NCBI GenBank assembly: GCA_030038595.1
Contig: JASHSW010000007.1
Coordinates: forward strand, 1-12,752
Reading direction: 5' to 3'
Length of the DNA stretch: 12,752 nucleotides
Origin: Methylovirgula sp.
GTDB lineage: Bacteria > Pseudomonadota > Alphaproteobacteria > Rhizobiales > Beijerinckiaceae
Position numbers and translations under genes: made by a program. Of this stretch, positions 7,286 to 12,752 are shown one piece after another. Under the pieces are notes generated by a model. It had not been told where the DNA came from and did not search any database. It saw nothing but the letters and a program-made list of their open reading frames with translations. Numbering within the stretch: position 1 is the first letter of the stretch; each line of letters begins with the position of its first letter.

Positions 7286-7315
7286 GCCGCCCCGCTTGCA
7301 AGCAAGCGCGGCGGC
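7286..7315 (-). terminator. hairpin downstream of hemB, probable intrinsic terminator or attenuator
   Basis: GCCGCCCCGCTTGC (7286-7299) and GCAAGCGCGGCGGC (7302-7315) are inverted 14-mers with one mismatch and a two-base centre, so a stable stem with a small loop forms. Read on the minus strand it begins 33 bp after the hemB stop and is followed by GTTTAGTC, a weak U-tract. It would reduce read-through from hemB into shc and so implies a separate shc promoter, unless it acts as a stabilising 3' end. Confidence 0.55.
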
Positions 7316-7347
7316 ACGGGCCCGGATAGGGTACATCAGGAGGCTGT

Positions 7348-8370
7348 CTATCCCTCCTTCAGCCGCTTTGCCACCAGCGGTGCGAAATAGGTGAGCATGC
7401 CGGCGGCGCCGGCGCGTTTGAAAGCGATCAGGCTTTCGAAGATCGCCCGGTCGGCGTCGAGCCAGCCGTTTTTGACGCCGGCCATCAGCATCGCGTATTC
7501 GCCCGACACCTGGTAGGCGAAGGTGGGCACGCCGAACGTCTCCTTCACCCGGAAGATCACGTCGAGATAAGGCAGGCCCGGCTTGACGATCACCATGTCG
7601 GCGCCTTCCTCGATATCGAGCGCCACCTCGCGCAGCGCCTCCTCGGAGTTGGCCGGCTCCATCTGATAGGTGCGTTTGTCGCCGACGAGAGTCGCCTTGG
7701 TGCCGATCGCGTCGCGGAACGGCCCGTAGAAGGCGGACGCGTATTTCGCCGCATAGGACATGATGTTCACAGTCTCGAAGCCTTCTGCGTCGAGTCCGGC
7801 GCGGATGGCGCCGACGCGCCCGTCCATCATGTCGGAAGGCGCGATGATGTCGGCACCGGCGCGCGCCTGGTTCAGGGCCTGGGCGACGAGCACGGCGACG
7901 GTGGCGTCGTTGACGATCTCATCGCCCTCCATCAGTCCGTCGTGGCCGTGGTTCGTGTAGGGATCGAGCGCGACATCGGTGATGATGCCGACCTGCGGCA
8001 CGGCGCGTTTGACGGCGCGGATGGCGCGGCAGACAAGATTGGCTTCGTTCAACGCCTCGCTTGCCTCGGCGTCGCGTAGCGAAGGAGCAACGTTGGGAAA
8101 GAGCGCCAGCGCCGGGATGCCAAGTTCGGCGGCGAGCTCGGCGGCGCGCACCGCTTCGTCTACCGATAGCCGCTCTACGCCCGGCATCGAGGCGATGGGC
8201 TCGCGCAAACCCTCGCCTTCGACGAGAAATATCGGCCAGATCAGGTCGCTCGTCGTCAGTTCATGTTCGCGCACGAGACGGCGCGCCCATTCCGCCTTGC
8301 GGTTGCGGCGCGGCCGCTGCGCGAGCGGGAGCTTGTTGGGGTTAACGTTGGGCCGCGGCGAAAAAGCCAT
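7348..8370 (-). CDS. hemB: delta-aminolevulinic acid dehydratase (porphobilinogen synthase)
   Basis: A 340-aa ALAD, which condenses two 5-aminolevulinate molecules to porphobilinogen in the common tetrapyrrole pathway. The two Schiff-base lysines are present: K209 in MSYAAKYAS and K263 in VIVKPGLPYLD. The metal-site motif is DVALDPYTNHGHDGL (132-146), with Ala, Asp and Asp in place of the zinc-binding cysteines, so the enzyme is the Mg-dependent, zinc-independent class. IIAPSDMMDGRV (175-186) and YQMEPANSEEA (235-245, near the allosteric Mg site) also fit. ATG 8370 has a good ribosome site, GAGGA ending 5 bp upstream. It is divergent from the hydrolase at 8502 across 131 bp and heads a minus-strand run hemB-shc-RDD-bpt. 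In my recollection, several Hyphomicrobiales have hemB next to RDD and bpt, which would make shc the extra member. Confidence 0.97.
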   Translation of the reverse strand: MAFSPRPNVNPNKLPLAQRPRRNRKAEWARRLVREHELTTSDLIWPIFLVEGEGLREPIASMPGVERLSVDEAVRAAELAAELGIPALALFPNVAPSLRDAEASEALNEANLVCRAIRAVKRAVPQVGIITDVALDPYTNHGHDGLMEGDEIVNDATVAVLVAQALNQARAGADIIAPSDMMDGRVGAIRAGLDAEGFETVNIMSYAAKYASAFYGPFRDAIGTKATLVGDKRTYQMEPANSEEALREVALDIEEGADMVIVKPGLPYLDVIFRVKETFGVPTFAYQVSGEYAMLMAGVKNGWLDADRAIFESLIAFKRAGAAGMLTYFAPLVAKRLKEG

Positions 8371-8501
8371 CGCTGTCCTCGAAATTGATGCGGTTCATAG
8401 CATAAGCCCGTGTACCGTGGGCAAGTTCTTCGATTTTCCATTACCGCTGCCCCAGATTGACGGCCTAGCCGCCGCGCGGGTAATCCACCCACGGAGGTAG
8501 G
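8371..8501. promoter_or_regulatory. divergent intergenic region hemB / hydrolase
   Basis: The 131 bp between the two divergent start codons must contain both promoters unless one gene is read from further away. The hemB ribosome site (GAGGA) lies at its left end and a strong GGAGGT (8493-8498), 3 bp before the hydrolase ATG, at its right end. I could not find a convincing -35/-10 pair in either direction; TTGCCC and TATGAA on the minus strand are 19 bp apart, too far for confidence. Confidence 0.45.
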
Positions 8502-9551
8502 ATGAACGAAGTCGAAATCGCGTTCGAGAAAACCGGTCGTTGCGGCGTCATCACGCTCAACCGGCCGCGGGCGCTCAATGCGTTGAGTCTTGACATGATC
8601 GTGGCTATGGGCGGTGCGCTCGACGAATTTGCGCGCGACGAGGAGGTCCGCAGCGTCGTCGTGCGCAGCGCCAGCCCCGCCGCCTTTTGCGCCGGTGCCG
8701 ACATCAAATATGTCGCCGAACTCGGCAAAACGGGGCGCCACGCCGAGCAACTTGCTTTTCTGCATGCCGAATACCGCAACTGCCGGCGCATCAAATTCTA
8801 TCCGAAACCGTACGTCGCTTTGATCGACGGGATCGTCATGGGCGGCGGCGCCGGCATCGCGGTGAACGGCGCCCATCGGGTCGCCGGCGAGCGCGTAAGC
8901 TTTGCCATGCCGGAAGTAGGAATCGGGTTTTTCCCCGACGTCGGCGCGAGTTTTTTCCTGTCCCGCCTGCCGGCCGAGGTCGGCGTCTATCTCGCGGTGA
9001 CCGGGGCGCGCGCCGGGCTTGGCGATCTCGTCGCGCTCGGCCTTGCAACGGCGCACGTGCCGGCGGCGCGATTCGATGCGCTCCTGGAACGGCTCGTCGA
9101 TGGGCAGGAGGCGGAGCACGCCGTCGCGGCGGAACAAATCGCGCCGCCCGGCTCCGATTTACTTGCCGAGCGCGAAGCCATCGTGCGAGCTTTCACGCCC
9201 CGAAGCCTTGCCGCCGTTCTGGCGGAAATCGAAACGCAAAGCGCCGGCTCGGCCTTCGCGGCGACTACGTTGAAGGCGCTGCGTTCGCGCTCGCCGACCA
9301 GCATGGCGATCGCATTGAAGCAGATGCAGCTTGGCGTGGATCTCGACTTCGAGGCGGCCTTACGCATGGAGTTTCGCATTGCTTCGCGGATCGTATATGG
9401 ACACGATTTCTATGAGGGCGTGCGCGCCGCGCTTGTCGACAAGGATCACGCACCGCGCTGGAAGCCGGCATCGGTCGGGGCAATCGAGGCGGCCGACATC
9501 GCCGCGTATTTCGTGCCGCTCTCTGAAGAACTCTCGGCCGGTGCCGCATGA
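8502..9551 (+). CDS. 3-hydroxyisobutyryl-CoA hydrolase (enoyl-CoA hydratase superfamily)
   Basis: A 349-aa crotonase-fold protein. The HIBCH subgroup releases 3-hydroxyisobutyrate from its CoA ester in valine breakdown. Seen: RPRALNALSLDM (22-32), the first oxyanion-hole segment AAFCAGADIKY (60-70), the second one GIVMGGGAGIAVNG (110-123), then FAMPEVGIGFFPDVGASFFL with E138 and D146 at the positions of the human HIBCH catalytic Glu and Asp. The C-terminal FYEGVRAALVDKDHAPRWKP is specific to HIBCH rather than plain enoyl-CoA hydratases, and the length of about 350 also fits. GGAGGT sits 3 bp before the ATG. Its stop overlaps the start of the next membrane-protein gene (ATGA, 9548-9551), implying translational coupling. 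No other valine-pathway gene is visible. A related 3-hydroxyacyl-CoA hydrolase is the main alternative. Confidence 0.92.
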   Translation: MNEVEIAFEKTGRCGVITLNRPRALNALSLDMIVAMGGALDEFARDEEVRSVVVRSASPAAFCAGADIKYVAELGKTGRHAEQLAFLHAEYRNCRRIKFYPKPYVALIDGIVMGGGAGIAVNGAHRVAGERVSFAMPEVGIGFFPDVGASFFLSRLPAEVGVYLAVTGARAGLGDLVALGLATAHVPAARFDALLERLVDGQEAEHAVAAEQIAPPGSDLLAEREAIVRAFTPRSLAAVLAEIETQSAGSAFAATTLKALRSRSPTSMAIALKQMQLGVDLDFEAALRMEFRIASRIVYGHDFYEGVRAALVDKDHAPRWKPASVGAIEAADIAAYFVPLSEELSAGAA

Positions 9552-9997
9552 AGATTTTTCGCTCTTTCGAGCCCAAGACGGAACGCCCGCCGCCGGGCGC
9601 CGCGATTCGGCTCGATGCTCCCGGCAAGACGGCCGCCCAGACGCAGTGGGGGTCGATCCTCGTCTTGTTTATGCGGCTGCTGGCGTGCCTGTGGATCGTT
9701 CAAGGCTTGGCCGAATGGGCGCTCGTCCTGCTGCCCAGCCGACCCGTGTTCGATACGTTGCCGGGCGCGACCTCGGCGGCGATTATTTTCTTTGCCATCG
9801 CCGATCTTGTCGCCGCCGTCGGACTTTGGCTCGCCACGCCCTGGGGCGGTGCGCTGTGGCTGTTTGTGGCGAGCTCGCAGATCTTCATTGCCGTTGCGGT
9901 CCGCAATTCGATTTCGATGACATGGATTGCGATCGATGTTCTGTTGATCGCCGCCTATTTCGTGCTGACGTTCAAAGCGAGCCTGCGCGAGCCGTAA
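9548..9997 (+). CDS. four-helix integral membrane protein, unknown function (probably DUF6163-like)
   Basis: A 149-aa protein with a hydrophilic N-terminus of about 33 residues (Pro-rich: ERPPPGAAIRLDAPGK) and four predicted transmembrane segments at about 36-57, 73-95, 99-117 and 123-142, ending TFKASLREP. No catalytic or transport motif is evident; acidic or polar residues within the helices (E57, D86, Q111) are the only hints. From its size, topology and position just upstream of ldtR it resembles the rhizobial DUF6163 family, but I cannot confirm that by search. The ATG overlaps the preceding stop by four bases (ATGA), so it is almost certainly translated together with the hydrolase. That coupling may reflect only shared transcription, because hydrolase activity does not obviously need a membrane partner. 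Proximity to ldtR/ldtP makes an envelope role equally possible. Confidence 0.85.
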   Translation: MKIFRSFEPKTERPPPGAAIRLDAPGKTAAQTQWGSILVLFMRLLACLWIVQGLAEWALVLLPSRPVFDTLPGATSAAIIFFAIADLVAAVGLWLATPWGGALWLFVASSQIFIAVAVRNSISMTWIAIDVLLIAAYFVLTFKASLREP

Positions 9998-10215
9998 TGC
10001 ACGTATTAAAGGATTTGGTACGTTTTCGGCAACGGCTTCGTAAGTTAACAAACTCAATTCTTAAGCAGCGTTACCGTAAAGATCGAATTGAATTCAACAT
10101 TGATTCACTGCAAGAGCTAAACTTCTGATTCAGCGTGTTACTTAAACTCGTTTTCATTGGCGCGCATTATAGATCATTCCTCATTGAGCCGCGGCGAAGG
10201 GGAGGCTCGACTTAG
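9998..10215 (+). promoter_or_regulatory. AT-rich, palindrome-rich control region upstream of ldtR
   Basis: By count, 10021-10200 has 76 G or C in 180 bases (about 42%), far below the flanking genes. It holds several short perfect palindromes: GTTAAC (10044-10049), CTTAAG (10060-10065), TTACCGTAA (10071-10079), TTGAATTCAA (10088-10097) and CTCATTGAG (10180-10188). TGATTCA occurs directly repeated at 10101 and 10126. A -10-like TATAGA (10168-10173) lies about 60 bp before the ldtR start, but no good -35 is 16-18 bp away. MarR-family genes are often autoregulated through such dyads, so one or more may be LdtR sites; that is inference. A 43-codon open frame from 9998 to 10128 crosses the region (see findings). 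Confidence 0.5.
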
Positions 10216-10230
10216 ATGAAGGGATGGGTC

Positions 10231-10743
10231 ATGAACAGCGTTCTCAAGACCGAGGTTGCTCAGGCGCGCAGCGGGCGGGTGAATGAGGTAAGGCCGGCCT
10301 ATATCGAGGCGCTTACGCTCGTCGAACGTCTGCATCGACGACTGCTTGACGTGATCAAGGACGAATTCGACCGGCGCGGACGCAGCGACGTGAATTCGGT
10401 GCAGGCCTTGCTGCTCTATAATATCGGCGACAAAGAGTTGACTGCCGGCGAATTGCGCACGCGCGGCTATTATCTCGGCTCGAACGTCTCCTACAACGTG
10501 AAAAAGCTTGTGGAGATGAACTACCTCCATCATGCTCGCTCGCGGCTCGATCGCCGTTCGGTGCGCATCAGCCTCACGCCGAAGGGCAAGGAAGTGCATG
10601 ATATTGTCGCGGCGCTCTATGACAAACACGTGGTGACGGTCGAGCAGATCGGCGGCATCAGCTGCGACGAATTCGCCCGGCTAAACCAGTCCTTAAACCG
10701 CCTCGAACGGTTCTGGACCGATCAGATTCGCTTCCGTCTTTAA
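10231..10743 (+). CDS. ldtR: MarR-family transcriptional regulator LdtR
   Basis: A 170-aa winged-helix regulator of the LdtR group, known from Sinorhizobium and Liberibacter, where it controls the neighbouring L,D-transpeptidase gene and stress or envelope functions. The N-terminal dimerisation helices include VRPAYIEALTLVERLHRRLL and DVIKDEFDRRGR; the winged HTH covers about 55-118, with VNSVQALLLYNIGDKEL, recognition helix LGSNVSYNVKKLVE (82-95) and a basic wing ARSRLDRRSVRISLTPKG (102-119). The C-terminal helices end NRLERFWTDQIRFRL, near-invariant in the group. ATG 10231 is preferred: AGGGA lies 6 bp upstream and the family begins MN-VLK; an in-frame ATG at 10216 with GGAGG 10 bp before it adds five residues. 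The gene is closed by a strong hairpin, then ldtP follows 354 bp later on the same strand with its own likely promoter. Autoregulation through the AT-rich upstream region is likely but not shown. Confidence 0.95.
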   Translation: MNSVLKTEVAQARSGRVNEVRPAYIEALTLVERLHRRLLDVIKDEFDRRGRSDVNSVQALLLYNIGDKELTAGELRTRGYYLGSNVSYNVKKLVEMNYLHHARSRLDRRSVRISLTPKGKEVHDIVAALYDKHVVTVEQIGGISCDEFARLNQSLNRLERFWTDQIRFRL

Positions 10744-10762
10744 GACCAAGCGTGAATTCTCC

Positions 10763-10808
10763 CAATGCGGTGCGCCGTTCCTGGAGACCGGCGCGCCGCA
10801 TTGCTTTT
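10763..10808 (+). terminator. rho-independent terminator after ldtR
   Basis: CAATGCGGTGCGCCG (10763-10777) and CGGCGCGCCGCATTG (10789-10803) form a 15-bp stem with a single T-G wobble and an 11-nt loop, followed by C and TTTT (10805-10808). It starts 20 bp after the ldtR stop. This is the clearest intrinsic terminator in the window and separates ldtR from ldtP transcription. Confidence 0.85.
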
Positions 10809-10958
10809 GCGGGCAAGGGCAAGCCGGCTTATGCCGCGACGAATTGATTGTGCGGCCGGCAGGGCTCTCATAAACTGCGGCGTCTCTCACGCCCATCTCG
10901 GCAAACTGGCGGGAGACTTGCCTTATCTCTGCTGTTGCGCCACAAAATCGCCGCCCAT

Positions 10959-10987
10959 TTGGGACCTTTTAACCAAGAGAATATAGC
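10959..10987 (+). promoter_or_regulatory. candidate sigma-70-type promoter for ldtP
   Basis: TTGGGA (10959-10964) and TATAGC (10982-10987) are separated by 17 bp, each matching four of six consensus bases, and lie about 110 bp upstream of the ldtP start. With the ldtR terminator at 10763-10808 upstream, ldtP needs its own promoter. The remainder of the gap, 10809-11097, holds no gene that I can support. A second possible pair (TTGATT with CATAAA, about 100 bp further upstream) has a longer spacer and is weaker. Confidence 0.35.
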
Positions 10988-11097
10988 TGGATTCGAAGCG
11001 CTGGGATCGGCGCAGGGTCCCGACGGGCCAGGGTGGCGCGGGGCACTCGGCATTCACCGTGCGATCTAGGGCCCGACGCAGACGTTTGGAGCTCGCT

Positions 11098-12519
11098 TTG
11101 GCTGGATATTCGCTCGTTCCTTCGAAATCGGAAGCCTCCCGCTTCGGACGCATTTTGGCCGCGCTGCTCGTGCCGGCCGGGATTTTCGCGGCGGGGCTGG
11201 CCCCGGCCATGGCTGGCGATCCGTTCGACAGCCAGGTCGAGTGGGCGCAGAGCTACGACGCCGACGCCCATCTTGCAGTGCCCCGTTCGTCGACGCCGCT
11301 GCTTTCGACGGAGACCTTCACCGCGACGGAACAGGCGGTCGAGCATTACCGGCAGCTGGTCGCTGCCGGCGGCTGGAATCAGGTGCCCGCGGCCGGCGAT
11401 CTGAAGCTCGGTTCGGAAGGCGACGCGGTCGTGGCGCTGCGCAAACGGCTTGCCGTATCCGGCGATCTTGAAGCGAGCGTCGGATTTTCGCCGGTCTTCG
11501 ACTCCTACGTCGACGCGGCGGTGAAACATTTCCAGGCGCGTCACGGGCTCAACCAGACCGGCACCGTCGATCAGGATACATACGCCGCGCTCAATGTTCC
11601 GGCCGACGTCCGCCTGCGGCAGCTCGAAATCAACATCGTGCGGCTTAAGGCCTATTCCGGCAATCTCGGCGAGCGCTACGTCGTCGCCAATATTCCGGCC
11701 GCCGCCGTCGAGACGGTCGAGAACGGGGCGGTGGTCACCCGCCACATCGCCGGCGTCGGCCGAATCGACCGGCAATCGCCGGTAATGATGACCAAGGCGA
11801 CCGAAATCAATTTCAATCCCTATTGGACGGTGCCCGTCTCGATCATCCGCAAGGACCTGATTCCGAGAATGCAGGCCGATCCCAATTATCTCTCCGAACA
11901 CAAGATCCGGATCTTCGACAAGGACGGCAACGAGCTGCAGGCCAACCAAATCGATTGGAATTCGGAAGACGCAGTAAACTTCAAGTTCCGCCAGGATACC
12001 GGCGGCGACATCAATTCGCTGGGCGCGGTGCGTATCAATATTCCCAACCCCTACGGCGTTTATATGCACGACACGCCGGAAAAGGGCATTTTCGGCGACG
12101 ACGATCGGTTCATTTCCTCGGGCTGCATCCGCGTGCAGGACGTCCGCGACTACGTAGCCTGGCTGCTGGAAGATACGCCCGGCTGGGATCGCGACCGCAT
12201 CGATCAGGTGATTGAATCCGGCGAACAGGTGGACGTAAAGCTCGCCCAGCCGGTGCCGGTCTATTGGGTCTACATCACGGCCTGGGCGATGCCGGATGGG
12301 CTCGTCGAGTTCCGCGACGACATCTATCAGCGCGACGGACTGGGTTCCGTCGCCTCGGATGAGCTGCCTGGCCCGATGCCGGCACAAGGTGCCGTGCAGG
12401 CCCAACAGGTCTCGACGGGCGCGCCGCCGGCCGTGGCGCCTCTCGTCCCCCCGCAGAACGTGCCGGCGCAGCCGGGGCAGGGGTACGATCAGCCGCCGCC
12501 GACGAGCGACGGGCAGTAG
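11098..12519 (+). CDS. ldtP: secreted L,D-transpeptidase with peptidoglycan-binding domain (LdtP)
   Basis: A periplasmic YkuD-fold enzyme that makes 3-3 peptide cross-links in peptidoglycan or attaches proteins to it. From TTG 11098 it has 473 residues: a signal peptide (RFGRILAALLVPAGIFAAG, cleavage likely after APAMA, residue 38-39); a PG_binding_1 domain at about 107-165 (LGSEGDAVVALRKRL, then HFQARHGLNQTGTVDQDTY); and a YkuD domain at about 195-360 with H324 (YMHDTP) and catalytic C343 in FISSGCIRV. The SSGC form resembles the YcbB/LdtD type. A Pro/Gln-rich, probably disordered tail covers about the last 45 residues. TTG 11098 is preferred because GGAG lies 6 bp upstream and it gives a standard signal peptide; GTG 11059 (486 aa) adds an arginine-rich stretch with no ribosome site. 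Adjacent ldtR is its probable regulator. It precedes glyA by 131 bp. Confidence 0.93.
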   Translation: MAGYSLVPSKSEASRFGRILAALLVPAGIFAAGLAPAMAGDPFDSQVEWAQSYDADAHLAVPRSSTPLLSTETFTATEQAVEHYRQLVAAGGWNQVPAAGDLKLGSEGDAVVALRKRLAVSGDLEASVGFSPVFDSYVDAAVKHFQARHGLNQTGTVDQDTYAALNVPADVRLRQLEINIVRLKAYSGNLGERYVVANIPAAAVETVENGAVVTRHIAGVGRIDRQSPVMMTKATEINFNPYWTVPVSIIRKDLIPRMQADPNYLSEHKIRIFDKDGNELQANQIDWNSEDAVNFKFRQDTGGDINSLGAVRINIPNPYGVYMHDTPEKGIFGDDDRFISSGCIRVQDVRDYVAWLLEDTPGWDRDRIDQVIESGEQVDVKLAQPVPVYWVYITAWAMPDGLVEFRDDIYQRDGLGSVASDELPGPMPAQGAVQAQQVSTGAPPAVAPLVPPQNVPAQPGQGYDQPPPTSDGQ

Positions 12520-12650
12520 CGCCCCGGATAGGCCTCCCCCGCCTTCACGCTGCGGGTCCGGCATGCTAAGTGCAGCCGAGGCCGGTGCGCCAGCCACATC
12601 GTAAAGGCGCCGCGCGACATCCCCGCCGCAAGTTTGTTTCAAGGTGCGTC

Positions 12651-12752
12651 ATGAATAAGTTCGATGCCGGCGCGTGCCCGGCGCCCAATTCCTTCTTTAC
12701 CGCCTCCCTGGCTGACGCCGATCCGGAGATCGCCTCGGCGATCGATAAGGAA
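12651..12752 (+). CDS. glyA: serine hydroxymethyltransferase, N-terminal part (3' end outside window)
   Basis: Thirty-four codons from ATG 12651 run off the right edge. The visible protein includes NSFFTASLADADPEIASAID, which matches the alphaproteobacterial GlyA N-terminus; the PLP lysine and the rest lie outside. GlyA converts serine and tetrahydrofolate to glycine and methylene-tetrahydrofolate. AAGG (12641-12644) lies 6 bp before the ATG. The ldtR-ldtP-glyA order is familiar from rhizobia, which supports the call despite the short fragment. The 131-bp gap after ldtP contains no clear terminator; only a GGCCTC/GAGGCC pair (12531-12536, 12578-12583) with a long loop is seen. Confidence 0.88.
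   Translation, partial: MNKFDAGACPAPNSFFTASLADADPEIASAIDKE

Noticed and set aside
8256..9137. 293-codon minus-strand frame across the hemB start and hydrolase
   Set aside because: It overlaps two well-supported genes on opposite sides of a divergent promoter region and has no domain.
9331..9997. Upstream part of the 265-codon frame that ends at 10128
   Set aside because: This part is an out-of-frame reading of the hydrolase and membrane-protein genes; only the piece after 9998 deserves separate mention.
12531..12583. GGCCTC/GAGGCC inverted repeat as ldtP terminator or glyA leader element
   Set aside because: The arms are only 6 bp with a loop of about 41 bases and no U-tract, so chance is an adequate explanation.
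10969..12642. 557-codon open frame antisense to ldtP
   Set aside because: Same reverse-frame effect; the sense strand has an intact signal peptide and catalytic motif.
1..12752. Mobile elements, CRISPR arrays, tRNA or rRNA genes, toxin-antitoxin or defence genes
   Set aside because: I looked for transposase, integrase, repeat-spacer, cloverleaf and two-gene toxin patterns on both strands and saw none; the gene content is conserved housekeeping.

Overview
The window reads as a chromosomal housekeeping segment of a high-GC alphaproteobacterium, most likely order Hyphomicrobiales (Rhizobiales). The evidence is the close match of the MarR-type regulator to rhizobial LdtR, the ldtR-ldtP-glyA order, a Mg-type (cysteine-poor) HemB, an alphaproteobacterial-style RecO and ParC, and a hopanoid-forming squalene-hopene cyclase. 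A hopanoid-producing Beijerinckiaceae/Methylocystaceae-like lineage would fit, but the sequence alone does not settle the family. I see no transposon, phage gene, CRISPR array, rRNA or tRNA.

Layout. At 1-1061 (+) lie the C-terminal DNA-binding half of an OmpR/PhoB-type response regulator and recO. At 1062-1262 (-) is a 66-aa probable secreted two-cysteine protein whose stop abuts the recO stop. At 1454-3697 (+) is parC. At 3701-8370 everything is on the minus strand, in transcription order hemB, shc, an RDD membrane protein and bpt; the bpt and parC stops face each other 3 bp apart inside a short hairpin. At 8502-9997 (+) a 3-hydroxyisobutyryl-CoA hydrolase overlaps by ATGA a four-helix membrane protein. 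At 9998-10230 is an unusually AT-rich, palindrome-rich intergenic region. At 10231-12519 (+) are ldtR, a strong terminator, and ldtP, a secreted L,D-transpeptidase. From 12651 to the end is the start of glyA.

How the genes relate. Several themes converge on envelope and basic metabolism: ldtR/ldtP (peptidoglycan cross-linking and its regulator), shc (hopanoids that order the outer membrane), two small integral membrane proteins and a small secreted protein. hemB (tetrapyrroles), glyA (one-carbon units), the valine-degradation hydrolase and bpt (N-degron tagging) are metabolic or protein-turnover genes; recO and parC are DNA repair and chromosome segregation.

I did not find a clear undescribed multi-gene system. 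The less explained parts are the small secreted protein between recO and parC, the isolated shc with its two inverted repeats in the hemB-shc gap, and the AT-rich control region in front of ldtR with a possible 43-aa open frame.
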